Assembly: GCF_002760655.1 (NCBI RefSeq)
Contig: NZ_PDOC01000004.1
Coordinates: 186,001-250,000, forward strand
Length of the DNA: 64,000 bases
From: Massilia eurypsychrophila
GTDB lineage: Bacteria > Pseudomonadota > Gammaproteobacteria > Burkholderiales > Burkholderiaceae_D
Direction: 5' to 3'
Position 1 is the first letter of the stretch, and each line of letters begins with the position of its first letter. Positions 45,245 through 54,533 of this stretch are shown piece by piece. Both the position numbers and the translations under genes were made by a program. Below the pieces are notes generated by a model, which saw nothing but the letters and a program-made list of their open reading frames with translations, did no database searches and was not told the DNA's origin.

Positions 45245-48013
45245 TTAAGCGAGCTTGCCGTGGCACGCCTTGAACTTCTTGCCGCTGCCGCAAGGGCACG
45301 GGTCGTTGCGGCCAACCTTGACGCCCATGTAGCCTTCGTCGGCCGGCGCAGCGCTTGGCGCCGCCGTCGGCGCCAGCAGTTCCTCAGACGCCGCGTTTGG
45401 ATTGAAGTCGGCATGCTGGAAGTTGAGGTTCTCGACCTGCGCCTGTTGCGCCGCGATGGCCGCTTCGGCCGCGTCGATCTCATCGCGCGACTGGATCCGC
45501 ACCGTCATCACCATGCGCACCACCTCGTTCTTGATCTGGTCGAGCATGCTGCCGAACAGTTCGAACGCTTCGCGCTTGTATTCCTGCTTCGGGTTCTTCT
45601 GCGCATAACCGCGCAGGTGGATACCCTGGCGCAGGTGGTCGAGTGCGGCCAGGTGCTCGCGCCAATGGCTGTCGACGCTTTGCAGCATGACGTTGCGCTC
45701 GAAACCGCCGAACGACTCCTTGCCGACGACAGCAATCTTGGCGTTGTACGAGTCGTCCGCGGCAGCCAACACCTTCTCGAGAATGTCGTCGTCGGTGACG
45801 TTCTGGTCGTCGGCGAGCATCTGCTGCAGCGGCACGTCGAGGTTCCACTCGCCGGCCAGCGTTTTTTCCAGCGCCGGCACGTCCCACTGTTCTTCGACCG
45901 ATTCGGCCGGCACGTGAGTACGCACGACGTCGTGGAAGACGCCGACGCGCAGCGACCCGATCAACTCGGAGATGTCGGTCGTCTCGAGCAGTTCGTTACG
46001 CTGGGTGTAGATCACCTTGCGCTGGTCGTTGGCGACGTCGTCGTACTCGAGCAGCTGCTTGCGGATGTCGAAGTTGCGCGCTTCGACCTTGCGCTGCGCC
46101 GATTCGATCGAACGCGAGACGATGCCCGCTTCGATCGGTTCGCCTTCCGGCATTTTGAGGCGGTCCATCACGGCGCGCACGCGGTCGCCGGCGAAGATGC
46201 GCAGCAGCGCGTCGTCGAGCGACAGGTAGAAACGCGACGATCCCGGATCGCCCTGGCGCGCCGAACGGCCGCGCAACTGGTTGTCGACGCGGCGCGACTC
46301 GTGACGCTCGGTGCCGATGATGTGCAGGCCGCCGGCATTGACGACGTGGTCGTGCAGCGACTGCCACTCGTCGCGCAGCTTGTGCGACTGCGCTTCTTTT
46401 TCCGATTCCGGCAGGGCGATGTTCTCTTCGATCAGCTGGATCTGCTTTTCGACGTTACCGCCCAAAACGATGTCGGTACCGCGGCCGGCCATGTTGGTGG
46501 CGATGGTGATCATCTTCGGACGACCCGCCTGCGCGATGATCTCCGCTTCGCGTGCGTGCTGCTTGGCGTTGAGGACGTTGTGTTCGAGCTTGGCGCCGGT
46601 CAGGATACCGGACAGCAGTTCGGAGTTCTCGATCGAGGTAGTGCCGACCAATACCGGCTGGCCGCGCTCGTAGCAGTCGCGGATATCGACCAGCATGGCG
46701 CCGTACTTCTCCTGCGCCGACTTGTAGACCTGGTCCTGGCGATCGACGCGCTTGGACGGACGGTTCGGCGGAATCACCACCGTCTCGAGGCCGTAGATTT
46801 CCTGGAACTCGTACGCTTCAGTGTCGGCGGTACCGGTCATGCCGGACAGCTTGGCGTACATGCGGAAGTAGTTCTGGAACGTGATCGAGGCCAGCGTCTG
46901 GTTCTCGTTCTGGATCTTGACGCCCTCTTTCGCTTCGACGGCCTGGTGCAGGCCGTCGGACCAGCGGCGGCCGGTCATCAGGCGACCGGTGAATTCGTCG
47001 ACGATCACCACTTCATCGTTCTGCACCACGTAATGCGTGTCCTTGTGGTACAGCGCGTGCGCGCGCAGCGCCGCGTACAGGTGGTGGATCAGGGTGATGT
47101 TGGCGGCGTCGTACAGCGAGGCGCCTTCCGGCAGCAGGCCCATTTTGGTCAGGATCGCCTCGGCGTTCTCGTGGCCCGCTTCGGTCAGCAGCACCGAGTG
47201 CGCCTTCTCGTCCTTGGTGTAGTCGCCCGGCACCTGGATCACGCCTTTGCCGTCCGGCGTCTCTTCGCCGATCTGCATCGTCAGCATGCCAGGCACTTCG
47301 TTGATCTTGTGGTACAGGTCCGTGTGGTTCTCGGCCTGGCCGGAGATGATCAGCGGGGTGCGCGCTTCGTCGATCAGGATCGAGTCGACTTCATCGACGA
47401 CGGCGAAGTTGAGCGAACGCTGCACGCGCTCGCGCGCTTCGTAGACCATGTTGTCGCGCAGGTAGTCGAAGCCGAATTCGTTATTGGTGCCGTAGGTGAT
47501 GTCGGCGGCGTAGGCGGACTGCTTGGTGTCGTGGTCCATCTGCGACAGGTTCACGCCGGTCGTCAGGCCCAGCCAGCCGTACAGACGGCCCATCCACTCG
47601 GCATCGCGCTGCGCCAGGTAGTCGTTGACGGTGATGACGTGCACGCCCTTGCCCGACAGCGCGTTCAGGTACGTCGGCAAGGTCGCCATCAGCGTCTTGC
47701 CTTCGCCCGTGCCCATCTCGGCAATCTTGCCGTAATGGAGAACCATGCCGCCGATCATCTGGACGTCGAAGTGACGCATCTTGAGCACGCGCCGGGCGGC
47801 CTCGCGGCATACCGCGAACGCTTCCGGCAACAGGTCGTCGAGCGCCTCGCCCTTCGCGATGCGGTCCTTGAATTCAGGAGTTTTGGCCTGGAGCTCAGCG
47901 TCGGACAGCTTTTCGATCTGGGGCTCGAGCGCGGAAATCACGCGCACCGTCTTTTGATATTGCTTGAGCAGCCGCTGGTTGCGGCTACCGAAAATCTGGG
48001 TCAGTAATGACAT
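45245..48013 (-). CDS. secA: preprotein translocase ATPase SecA
   Basis: A 922-residue motor that pushes unfolded proteins through SecYEG. Walker A MGTGEGKT is near residue 102, the DEAD-like [20 protein letters not shown] follows, and [10 protein letters not shown] and [17 protein letters not shown] mark the second motor half (here SARQGD). The C-terminal SEC-C zinc motif [17 protein letters not shown] is intact. Length and motif order match the standard enzyme. The DUF721 gene diverges from it across a 227-bp gap. Confidence 0.98.
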   Translation of the reverse strand: MSLLTQIFGSRNQRLLKQYQKTVRVISALEPQIEKLSDAELQAKTPEFKDRIAKGEALDDLLPEAFAVCREAARRVLKMRHFDVQMIGGMVLHYGKIAEMGTGEGKTLMATLPTYLNALSGKGVHVITVNDYLAQRDAEWMGRLYGWLGLTTGVNLSQMDHDTKQSAYAADITYGTNNEFGFDYLRDNMVYEARERVQRSLNFAVVDEVDSILIDEARTPLIISGQAENHTDLYHKINEVPGMLTMQIGEETPDGKGVIQVPGDYTKDEKAHSVLLTEAGHENAEAILTKMGLLPEGASLYDAANITLIHHLYAALRAHALYHKDTHYVVQNDEVVIVDEFTGRLMTGRRWSDGLHQAVEAKEGVKIQNENQTLASITFQNYFRMYAKLSGMTGTADTEAYEFQEIYGLETVVIPPNRPSKRVDRQDQVYKSAQEKYGAMLVDIRDCYERGQPVLVGTTSIENSELLSGILTGAKLEHNVLNAKQHAREAEIIAQAGRPKMITIATNMAGRGTDIVLGGNVEKQIQLIEENIALPESEKEAQSHKLRDEWQSLHDHVVNAGGLHIIGTERHESRRVDNQLRGRSARQGDPGSSRFYLSLDDALLRIFAGDRVRAVMDRLKMPEGEPIEAGIVSRSIESAQRKVEARNFDIRKQLLEYDDVANDQRKVIYTQRNELLETTDISELIGSLRVGVFHDVVRTHVPAESVEEQWDVPALEKTLAGEWNLDVPLQQMLADDQNVTDDDILEKVLAAADDSYNAKIAVVGKESFGGFERNVMLQSVDSHWREHLAALDHLRQGIHLRGYAQKNPKQEYKREAFELFGSMLDQIKNEVVRMVMTVRIQSRDEIDAAEAAIAAQQAQVENLNFQHADFNPNAASEELLAPTAAPSAAPADEGYMGVKVGRNDPCPCGSGKKFKACHGKLA

Positions 48014-48240
48014 GCTTGAATTCTTGAAAAATGCGCCGCGAAAAAGAGCCTGAATGATATCAAAAAGATACGCATCCGAAGCCGACTATGGCAAAAAGAC
48101 AGTGATTTTATCATGCGATGCCGCCACACTTGGGGATATCGGCCCGGATAACAAGTGCGTCCGGTGAAACAATGTTATCAAATTGTACCGCCCCGGCACC
48201 AATCGCCCGTCAGCGACCCAGCTGTGATATGTTGCGCCTC

Positions 48241-48735
48241 ATGCGGTTTAATTCCCACAATCAAGGCATCGGCCATATCTACGGCACCAAGTCGCGCCAG
48301 ACGTCGGTTGGCGCCACCAGCTTCCTGACCGGCAACGCCAGGATGGCCAGCCTGTTGCCGGCTGCAATGCGCATGGCCAGCCTGCAAAAGGACTGCGCCG
48401 CAGCCCTGCCGCCGATGTTCGGCACCTGCGACGTGCTGTCGTTCGAGGACACCCAGCTGGTGCTGGCGACCCCGACCTCGGCCGTCGCTGCCAAACTCAA
48501 GCAGCAGTTGCCGAAACTCCAGGCGGCGCTGCAAAAGCGCGGCTGGCAGATCAATAATATACGCCTGAAGGTGCAGGTCACGCGCAGCATTCCAGCGGTG
48601 GTGCACACGCGCCAGCTGGACTTCCCGCAGACGGCGGTGGCGGCGTTCGAAGAGCTCGGCAACACCTTGCCGGAAAACGCCCAGAACGCGTCGCTGATTG
48701 CGGCGATCAAGGCGATGGCGGCCAGGCGGCGCTGA
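48241..48735 (+). CDS. DUF721 (DciA-like) protein
   Basis: A 164-residue member of the DUF721 family, several of which (DciA) load the replicative helicase DnaB. The KH-like core reads LQKDCAAALPPMFGTCDVLSFEDTQLVLATPTSAVAAKLKQQLPKL. The start could be ATG 48241 or ATG 48229; 48241 is used. DUF721 genes are regular neighbours of secA and lpxC in betaproteobacteria, which supports the assignment. Cytoplasmic. Confidence 0.82.
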   Translation: MRFNSHNQGIGHIYGTKSRQTSVGATSFLTGNARMASLLPAAMRMASLQKDCAAALPPMFGTCDVLSFEDTQLVLATPTSAVAAKLKQQLPKLQAALQKRGWQINNIRLKVQVTRSIPAVVHTRQLDFPQTAVAAFEELGNTLPENAQNASLIAAIKAMAARRR

Positions 48736-48805
48736 ACCAAATTGCTGTCTTGCAGCACTGCATGAAGCTACGCAACAACAACGTCATAAAAGCATAAAAA
48801 CATCT

Positions 48806-48824
48806 CCAAGTTAGATACACTTGG
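48806..48824. promoter_or_regulatory. inverted repeat CCAAGT-N7-ACTTGG, likely toxin-antitoxin operator
   Basis: Two 6-bp arms lie immediately before the toxin start codon (48829), where autoregulated toxin-antitoxin operons carry the site bound by their antitoxin. The retained Xre-type antitoxin downstream is the expected binder. Confidence 0.55.
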
Positions 48825-48828
48825 TGGC

Positions 48829-49060
48829 ATGGTCTTTTACGAACTCCCCGCTTTCGCGAATGTCCGTCAGGACTACCTCGATGACGACGCATTCAAGGCG
48901 CTTCAAGATGCGTTGATTGAGAACCCCGACGCGGGCTCCATCATCCAGGGAACAGGCGGCTTGCGCAAGATGAGATCAGGCAGACGATCTTACGCCGGCC
49001 CAGGCCAAGCTCCTCAAAGCCCGACTCGCGCAACAAATCAAGGCTAAGACACTGACCTGA
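48829..49060 (+). pseudogene. RelE/HigB-type toxin, inactivated by an internal deletion
   Basis: The first 48 codons read MVFYELPAFANVRQDYLDDD... to GTGGLRKMR, matching the N-terminal half of RelE/HigB-like toxins (about 110 residues when complete). After about 48972 this frame becomes nonsense. A second frame (48974 on) reads DQADDLTPAQAKLLKARLAQQIKA and stops at 49058-49060, matching the C-terminal helix. The central beta strands that carry the active site (the usual RGGxRVIYYW...LLTIYxKDE part) are missing, so roughly 100-120 bp have been deleted out of frame. The toxin cannot be functional. Confidence 0.75.
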
Positions 49061-49371
49061 CCAAAGGCGATATTTTTACAGAACTGATGGGCGGCTTTGA
49101 TGCCCTCGATCAGGCACGCGAAGGCAAGGTTACACTCCGGAAGTACAAAGTCGAACCAAAACCTGTGCCTCGGATGGACGCTGCAGCCGTTCACGCCTTA
49201 CGGACAAAGCTTGGCATGTCGCAGCCGGTTTTTGCTCGTCAATTGCGGATTGAACCGCGCACGGTGGCGAACTGGGAGCAAGGCGTATCGACACCGAATT
49301 CTCGGGCCGCGATCTTGCTCAAGTTGATAGAACGTCACCCGGAGTTACTCGCAGAAATTGCCATGCTTTAA
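49057..49371 (+). CDS. Xre/HigA-type antitoxin, possibly with a CTG start
   Basis: A helix-turn-helix antitoxin. The domain SKLGMSQPVFARQLRIEPRTVANWEQG-like segment (LGMSQPVFARQL then RIEPRTVANWEQG) lies in the C-terminal half and ends LIERHPELLAEIAML. The family normally begins TKxDIFxELMxGFDAL; here those residues are encoded from 49057, where the codon is CTG rather than ATG and overlaps the TGA of the toxin remnant. The first ATG is at 49087 and gives 94 residues; the CTG start would give 104. The protein is probably still made and DNA-binding, leaving an orphan antitoxin. A terminator follows. Confidence 0.78.
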   Translation: MTKGDIFTELMGGFDALDQAREGKVTLRKYKVEPKPVPRMDAAAVHALRTKLGMSQPVFARQLRIEPRTVANWEQGVSTPNSRAAILLKLIERHPELLAEIAML

Positions 49372-49388
49372 GTCGGTCAGCAATGGGA

Positions 49389-49414
49389 AAGCCCGCATAA
49401 GAGCGGGCTTTTTT
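49389..49414 (+). terminator. intrinsic terminator after the antitoxin gene
   Basis: AAGCCCGC-ATAAGA-GCGGGCTT is an 8-bp perfect stem followed by TTTT, 18 bp after the antitoxin stop codon. On the other strand it could also serve lpxC, which converges from 49463. Confidence 0.88.
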
Positions 49415-49462
49415 CTTATCAACCAAAACGGCGCCACCGAACTGTGTCGCCATGGCGTCGCT

Positions 49463-50398
49463 TCAGGTCAGCGCCCACTCGCGCGCCATCTGCCGCACGT
49501 ACGACGCCGGCGCCGTGCCGGGCGCGTCGAACGAGACGATTTCAAAGGCATCCGGGCGCGCCAGCAATTCGAGCAGCAGCAGGTTGTTGAGCGCGTGGCC
49601 CGACTTGTGGGCGTGGTAGCTGGCCAGCAGCGGATGGCCGACCAGGTACAGGTCGCCGATGGCGTCGAGAATCTTGTGGCGCACGAATTCGTCCTCGTAG
49701 CGCAGCCCGTCCGAATTGAGGATGCGGTACTCGTCCATCACGATGGCGTTTTCCAGCGAGCCGCCGCGCGCCAGGCCCATGCCGCGCAAGCTCTCGACGT
49801 CCTGCATGAAGCCGAAGGTGCGCGCGCGGGCGACATCGTGCACGTACGAGACGTCGCCGAAATCGACCAGCGCGCGCTGGGTGGTGCCGTCCACCGCCGG
49901 GTGGTTGAACTCGATGAAGAAATCGAGCTTGAAGCCGTCGTGCGGCGACAGGCGCGCCCACTTTTCGTTGTCGCCGCTGCCCTGGCGCACTTCAACGTCT
50001 TTCAGCACGCGGATGAACTTTTTCGCCGCGCCCTGCTCCTGCACGCCGGCCTGCTGCAGCAGGAACACGAACGACGACGCCGAGCCATCCATGATCGGGA
50101 TCTCTTCGGCCGAGACGTCGACGTACAGGTTGTCGATGCCGAGGCCGGCGCAGGCCGACATCAGGTGCTCGACGGTGGAAACGCGCGCCTTGTCCTTGAT
50201 CAGCACCGAGGCCATGCGGGTGTCGCCGACCACGCCGGCGCTGGCCGGAAACTCGACCACCGGATCGAGGTCGACGCGGCGAAACACGATGCCGGTGTCG
50301 ACCGCCGCCGGACGCAAGGTCAGCTCGACCTTGGTGCCGGAATGCAATCCGACGCCGATCGTGCGCACCAGCTGCTTGATGGTTCGTTGTTTTAACAT
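49463..50398 (-). CDS. lpxC: UDP-3-O-acyl-N-acetylglucosamine deacetylase LpxC
   Basis: A 311-residue zinc deacetylase, the committed step of lipid A synthesis. The zinc ligand His is in [17 protein letters not shown], further ligands in [12 protein letters not shown] and the general acid His in [13 protein letters not shown]. The N-terminal [21 protein letters not shown] is standard. It lies beyond the decayed toxin-antitoxin module from secA and DUF721, which are usually its closer neighbours. Confidence 0.97.
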   Translation of the reverse strand: MLKQRTIKQLVRTIGVGLHSGTKVELTLRPAAVDTGIVFRRVDLDPVVEFPASAGVVGDTRMASVLIKDKARVSTVEHLMSACAGLGIDNLYVDVSAEEIPIMDGSASSFVFLLQQAGVQEQGAAKKFIRVLKDVEVRQGSGDNEKWARLSPHDGFKLDFFIEFNHPAVDGTTQRALVDFGDVSYVHDVARARTFGFMQDVESLRGMGLARGGSLENAIVMDEYRILNSDGLRYEDEFVRHKILDAIGDLYLVGHPLLASYHAHKSGHALNNLLLLELLARPDAFEIVSFDAPGTAPASYVRQMAREWALT

Positions 50399-50437
50399 GC
50401 TGCGATTATATCCAAGTTGGATGGCCGGCGCTCAGCC

Positions 50438-51331
50438 TTACGGGTGTTCCGCTTCGGCGTGGACGCGCTCGTGGCGGATCAGGTAGATGCCGCTGCCGAT
50501 GATGATGGCGGCACCGATGATGGTGTAGTAATCGGGCAGCACGCGCCACAGCAGCCAGTCGAGGCCGACGCCCCATGCCAGCGCCGAATACTCGAACGGC
50601 GCCACCTTCGACGCCTCGCCCGAGCTGAACGCGGCGGTGATGGCCAGCTGGCCGATGAAGCCGGTGATGGCCAGACCGCACAGCAGCAAGGTGTGCTCGG
50701 CGCGCAGCGGCACCCAGTTCGGCGCGGCCAGCGCGGACGCGCCGATCGCCATCATCACCATCAGCCACACCACCATGTGTTCGCTGCGGTCGGTGCGCGC
50801 CAGGATGCGCACCGAGATGGCCGAGACGGCGTAGAAGGCGGCCGCGCACAGCACCGCCAGGCCGCCCATGGTGAGAAAGCCGGCGCCGCTCGGGCGCAGC
50901 ACCACCAGCACGCCGCCCAGGCCGACCGCGATCGCGATCCACTGGGCGCCGCTGACGCGCTCTTTCAAGAACACCACCGACAGCGCCGTGATCAGGGCCG
51001 GCGCGATGAAGAAGATGGTGTAGGCCTCGGCCAGCGACAGCGTCTTCAGGCCATACGCGAACAGCGCCAGCATGGCGATGCCGAGCACCGCGCGCATCAG
51101 GTGCATGCCCCAGCGGATCTGCAGCATCGAGCGGTGCGCGCCGCGCCAGACGACGTAGACGCCCACCAGCGGCAGCGCCACCAGCGCGCGCAATGCGGCC
51201 ACCTGCATCGCCGGGTAATGCGCAGACAGCAGCTTCATCGCCATGTCCATCAGCGAGAACACGGCTGCCGCGATCAGCATCATGGTGATGTTGCGGCGGT
51301 TTGCACCGCGGCTGGCGATTGCCTGCTGCAT
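50438..51331 (-). CDS. EamA-family (DMT) transporter
   Basis: A 297-residue inner-membrane protein with two EamA repeats of five helices each (for example LMRAVLGIAMLALFAYGLKTLSLAEAYTIFF in the first, LCGLAITGFIGQLAITAAFSSGEASKVAPFEYSALAWGV in the second). Family members export or take up amino acids, nucleotide sugars or other metabolites; the substrate is unknown. It is 39 bp from the start of lpxC and on the same strand. Confidence 0.9.
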   Translation of the reverse strand: MQQAIASRGANRRNITMMLIAAAVFSLMDMAMKLLSAHYPAMQVAALRALVALPLVGVYVVWRGAHRSMLQIRWGMHLMRAVLGIAMLALFAYGLKTLSLAEAYTIFFIAPALITALSVVFLKERVSGAQWIAIAVGLGGVLVVLRPSGAGFLTMGGLAVLCAAAFYAVSAISVRILARTDRSEHMVVWLMVMMAIGASALAAPNWVPLRAEHTLLLCGLAITGFIGQLAITAAFSSGEASKVAPFEYSALAWGVGLDWLLWRVLPDYYTIIGAAIIIGSGIYLIRHERVHAEAEHP

Positions 51332-51363
51332 AAGGGGGCCGTATCAAATCAGGTAAAGAACAA

Positions 51364-51387
51364 AAAACGGCGCCGCGGCGCCGTTTT
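51364..51387 (-). terminator. bidirectional intrinsic terminator after the peroxiredoxin gene
   Basis: AAAACGGCGCC-GC-GGCGCCGTTTT is a perfect 11-bp stem. On the minus strand it is followed by two more T residues, so it ends the peroxiredoxin transcript about 20 bp past its stop. Confidence 0.85.
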
Positions 51388-51406
51388 GCGAGAACTGCAG
51401 GATGCT

Positions 51407-51910
51407 TTAGCCGAGCTGCTCGAGCATCGTTTCGGCATTCGATACCTTGAAGCCGTTTTCTTCGACGTTGAGCTGCTTGACGACGCCGTCTTCGACGACC
51501 ATCGAGTAGCGCTGCGAGCGCGTGCCCATGCCGTGCTTGGAAAAGTCGACGGACAGGCCGAGTGCCTTGCTGAAGTCGCCGTTGCCGTCAGCCATCATGC
51601 GGACGATGCCGGTCGACTTCTGGTCGCGGCCCCATGCGCCCATGACAAAGGCGTCGTTGACCGAGATGCACCAGATTTCATCGACGCCTTTGGCCTTCAG
51701 GGCGTCGGCATTGGCGACGTAGCCTGGCACGTGCTGGGCCGAGCAGGTCGGGGTGAAGGCGCCCGGCAGGCCGAAGATGGCGATCTTCTTGCCCTTGGTC
51801 AGTTCGGAGACCTGGAACGTGTTCGGGCCGAGGGAGCAGCCTTCGGTTTCGGTCTCGATGAATTCTGCGAGCGTGCCTTCTGGCAATTTATCGCCGACTT
51901 TGATGGTCAT
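51407..51910 (-). CDS. peroxiredoxin (Prx5/AhpE-type, thiol peroxidase)
   Basis: A 167-residue thioredoxin-fold peroxidase. The peroxidatic cysteine Cys56 is in LPGAFTPTCSAQHVPGY, the standard active site of Prx5-type enzymes, which reduce peroxides using glutaredoxin or thioredoxin. Start ATG 51910 gives MTIKVGDKLPEG, the usual N-terminus; upstream in-frame DNA is not family-like. Another cysteine (Cys25) may be a resolving residue. Single-gene transcript ending in a perfect hairpin. Confidence 0.93.
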   Translation of the reverse strand: MTIKVGDKLPEGTLAEFIETETEGCSLGPNTFQVSELTKGKKIAIFGLPGAFTPTCSAQHVPGYVANADALKAKGVDEIWCISVNDAFVMGAWGRDQKSTGIVRMMADGNGDFSKALGLSVDFSKHGMGTRSQRYSMVVEDGVVKQLNVEENGFKVSNAETMLEQLG

Positions 51911-52025
51911 TGAAGACTCCTTATCTGGTAAAAGAATATTGTGGGATCGATCATAGTGCGAACAGGCAGTATGCCTGATCTGACAAGAACGTGCAGGCAA
52001 GCGACCGGCCTCGGCCGGCTGGCCG

Positions 52026-52772
52026 CTACTGGCTGCCGGCAGCGAAGTATTCGTAGTTGGCCGTGTTGACCGACGACACCCGGTACTCGATCGGCTGCTG
52101 ATTGAACGACAACGCTACCCGGTGCATTTCCAGCAGCGGCGCGCCCGGCGCGCAACCGAGCAGCGCCGCGTGGGGCACGCTGGCGAGGTTGCCGCGCAGG
52201 CGTTCGTCGATGCGGATCACGTTCATGCCAAAGCCGGTCTGGTACAGGTTGTAGAGGGTGTTCGGGCGCTCGCGCAGCATCTGCTCGGTCAGGCCGGCGA
52301 ACATCGCGGCGGGAAGATAAATCTCGTCGACGATCACCGGCTCGCCGTTCAAGGTGAGCACGTTGGTGTAGTGGACCACCTTGGCATTGCGCGAGATGGC
52401 CAGCTTGTCGGCGACGCGCTTGTCGGCCTTGGCGTGGCCGAAGCCAACCAGTTCCACCGTCGGGTAGGTGCGCACGCCGTCCTGGCGCACGATATTGAAG
52501 AAGCGGAACAGCTGCTGCTCGCGGTTGTGCGTGGCCACATACGTGCCGCGCCCCTGGTGGCGGATCAGGATGTTCTCGGCCACCAGCTCGTCGATCGCCT
52601 TGCGCAGCGTACCGATCGACACGGCGAAGCGTTCGCTGAGCTTCTTTTCGGCCGGGATCGCTTCACCCGGCTTCCACTCACCGGCGGACAGCGCCGCGAG
52701 CATGCGACGCGCCACTTCCTTGTAAAGCGTCGCGCCCAGGCTGGTAGACGGATCGAGGTCGTTCATGGTCAT
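52026..52772 (-). CDS. GntR-family (HutC subfamily) transcriptional regulator
   Basis: A 248-residue regulator. The N-terminal winged helix reads EVARRMLAALSAGEWKPGEAIPAEKKLSERFAVSIGTLRKAIDELVAENILIRHQGRGTYVA in broken form: winged-helix core at about residues 18-80. A UTRA ligand-binding domain follows (VVHYTNVLTLNGEPVIVDEIYLP). It is divergent from the suyA operon and 233 bp from it. A near-perfect palindrome overlaps the operon's -35 region and a similar core lies before the dehydratase operon. Ligands of this subfamily are often small organic acids or phosphosugars. Repression of both operons is inferred. Confidence 0.9.
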   Translation of the reverse strand: MTMNDLDPSTSLGATLYKEVARRMLAALSAGEWKPGEAIPAEKKLSERFAVSIGTLRKAIDELVAENILIRHQGRGTYVATHNREQQLFRFFNIVRQDGVRTYPTVELVGFGHAKADKRVADKLAISRNAKVVHYTNVLTLNGEPVIVDEIYLPAAMFAGLTEQMLRERPNTLYNLYQTGFGMNVIRIDERLRGNLASVPHAALLGCAPGAPLLEMHRVALSFNQQPIEYRVSSVNTANYEYFAAGSQ

Positions 52773-52914
52773 GGCGGCAGAGAAGCTGATGGAGCCACCA
52801 TTTTAATAGCAATAAGGCGCCGCAAGGCGATTTCCCGTCCTATTTATCCAGATGATCCAGTTCACATGCCAAGCCGCTCGGCCAGCGGTCTTTAATTAAG
52901 TCTGTATGATCTAT

Positions 52915-52928
52915 GTCATCTAGTTGAC
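52915..52928. promoter_or_regulatory. palindromic operator GTCATCTAGTTGAC before suyA
   Basis: GTCA-TCTAGT-TGAC is symmetrical except for one T-T pair (positions 5 and 10). It overlaps the -35 hexamer of the suyA promoter, a repressor position. Its CTAG centre is like HutC-type GntR operators. The core TCATCTANNTGA recurs at 59701-59712. Binding is inferred. Confidence 0.6.
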
Positions 52929-52952
52929 TTGGTGAATATTTGCGCCTACTAT
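52924..52952 (+). promoter_or_regulatory. sigma-70 promoter of the suyAB-slcC-comC operon
   Basis: TTGACT (52924-52929), a 17-bp spacer and TACTAT (52947-52952), about 50 bp upstream of suyA. Both hexamers match the sigma-70 consensus in four or five of six positions. Confidence 0.65.
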
Positions 52953-53005
52953 GGACTCGTTTGCAGCTCAGCGCATCCCACCCAACCCACACCCAGGAGA
53001 CAAGC

Positions 53006-53287
53006 ATGATCCATGTTGTATTGCATGACGCGACCGACACAGTCGCGGTGGCGGTCGTCGAAGGCATCCAGGCAGGCGCCGAACTGACCGCGTGGATCAT
53101 GGACGACGACCGCACGGTGATGCTCACCGCGCTCGACGACATCCCGATGGGGCACAAGATCGCGATGGCCGACCTGGCCGTCGGCGACACGGTGATCAAG
53201 TACGGCGTCGACATCGGCAAGGTGGTGGCCAGCGCCCGGCGCGGACAGCACGCGCACGTCCACAACATCAAGACCAAGCGCTGGTAA
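53006..53287 (+). CDS. suyA: sulfolactate sulfo-lyase small subunit (UxaA/SAF domain)
   Basis: A 93-residue SAF-domain protein. It begins [20 protein letters not shown] and ends [12 protein letters not shown], the C-terminal signature of the small subunit of SuyAB and of altronate-dehydratase N-termini. AGGAGA is just upstream of ATG 53006. In altronate and galactarate dehydratases this domain is fused to the large one; here it is separate, as in sulfolactate sulfo-lyase. With SuyB it would cleave (R)-sulfolactate to pyruvate and sulfite. The two dehydrogenase genes that follow match the known sulfolactate pathway, which raises confidence, but a sugar-acid dehydratase role is not excluded. 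Confidence 0.72.
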   Translation: MIHVVLHDATDTVAVAVVEGIQAGAELTAWIMDDDRTVMLTALDDIPMGHKIAMADLAVGDTVIKYGVDIGKVVASARRGQHAHVHNIKTKRW

Positions 53288-53337
53288 GCGCGGCGTATTT
53301 CATTTCCTGCCCTCCCAACCACGAACAGGCCTATCCA

Positions 53338-54507
53338 ATGATCTCGAAAGACACCACCTTCCTCGGCTACCGCCGCGAAAACGGCCGCGTCGGCGTGCGC
53401 AACCACGTCATCATCCTGCCGCTCGACGACCTGTCCAACGCCGCCTGCGAAGCAGTCGCCCACAACATCAAGGGCGCGATGGCGATCCCGCACCCGTACG
53501 GCCGCCTGCAGTTCGGCGCCGACCTGGACCTGCACTTCCGCACCCTGATTGGCACCGGCTCGAATCCCAACGTGGCCGCCGTGGTGGTGATCGGCATCGA
53601 GGACGGCTGGACCCAGAAGGTGGTCGAAGGGATCGCCGCGACGGGCAAGCCGGTGGTCGGCTTTGGCATCGAAGGCCATGGCGACCACGAGACGATCCTG
53701 AAAGCGTCGCGCAAGGCGCGCGAATTCGTCCAGACGGCGTCCGAGCTGCAGCGCGTCGAATGCCCGATCAGCGAACTGTGGGTATCGACCAAGTGCGGCG
53801 AGAGCGACACCACCTCCGGCTGCGGCGCCAACCCGACCGTCGGCAACGCATTCGACAAGCTCCATGCGCTGGGCAGCACGCTGGTGTTCGGCGAAACGTC
53901 CGAGATCACCGGCGGCGAGAGCATCGTGGCGGCGCGCTGCGCCAACGACGATGTACGCGAGCGCTTCATGTTCATGTTCAACCGTTACCAGGACATGATC
54001 AACCGCCACAAGACGTCCGACCTGTCCGACTCGCAGCCGACCAAGGGCAATATCGCCGGCGGCTTGACCACGATCGAAGAAAAAGCGATGGGCAATATCC
54101 AGAAGATCGGCAAGAAGTGCAGCGTCGATGGCGTCATCGACAAGGCCGAAATACCGACCCACCCGGGCCTGTGGTTCATGGATTCGTCCTCCGCCGCAGC
54201 CGAGATGGTAACGCTGTGCGCGGCGTCGGGCTACGTGGTCCACTTCTTCCCGACCGGCCAGGGCAACGTGATCGGCAACCCGATTCTGCCGGTCATCAAG
54301 ATCTGCGCCAACCCGCGCACGGTACGCTTGATGAGCGAGCATATCGACGTCGATTGTTCCGGCCTGCTGCAGCGCGAAAAGTCGCTCGACCAGACTGGCG
54401 ACCAGCTGCTCGAGATGATGGTGGCCACCGCCAACGGCCGCCTCACCGATGCCGAAGTGCTCGGCCACCGCGAGTTCGTGCTCACGCGACTGTACGAAAG
54501 CGCGTAA
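53338..54507 (+). CDS. suyB: sulfolactate sulfo-lyase large subunit
   Basis: A 389-residue UxaA C-terminal-domain protein, the length expected for SuyB (full altronate/galactarate dehydratases are about 500). [53 protein letters not shown] and [15 protein letters not shown] are its conserved blocks; the cysteines in STKCGES and the glycine-rich loops probably bind iron and substrate. With SuyA it should split sulfolactate to pyruvate and sulfite, a desulfonation. suyB starts 50 bp after suyA. The sulfonate assignment rests on subunit split, length and neighbours, not on a unique motif. Confidence 0.72.
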   Translation: MISKDTTFLGYRRENGRVGVRNHVIILPLDDLSNAACEAVAHNIKGAMAIPHPYGRLQFGADLDLHFRTLIGTGSNPNVAAVVVIGIEDGWTQKVVEGIAATGKPVVGFGIEGHGDHETILKASRKAREFVQTASELQRVECPISELWVSTKCGESDTTSGCGANPTVGNAFDKLHALGSTLVFGETSEITGGESIVAARCANDDVRERFMFMFNRYQDMINRHKTSDLSDSQPTKGNIAGGLTTIEEKAMGNIQKIGKKCSVDGVIDKAEIPTHPGLWFMDSSSAAAEMVTLCAASGYVVHFFPTGQGNVIGNPILPVIKICANPRTVRLMSEHIDVDCSGLLQREKSLDQTGDQLLEMMVATANGRLTDAEVLGHREFVLTRLYESA

Positions 54508-54533
54508 TTCCCAGCCCTGCCAATGGAGCGACA

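Noticed and set aside
45260-48007. Very long open frame opposite secA
   Set aside because: It is an antisense product of GC-rich codon bias; SecA motifs on the minus strand are complete.
53006-54507. Altronate dehydratase UxaA
   Set aside because: Altronate dehydratase is normally a single chain of about 500 residues with uxaB/uxaC neighbours; here the domains are split and followed by SlcC- and ComC-like genes. Kept only as an alternative.
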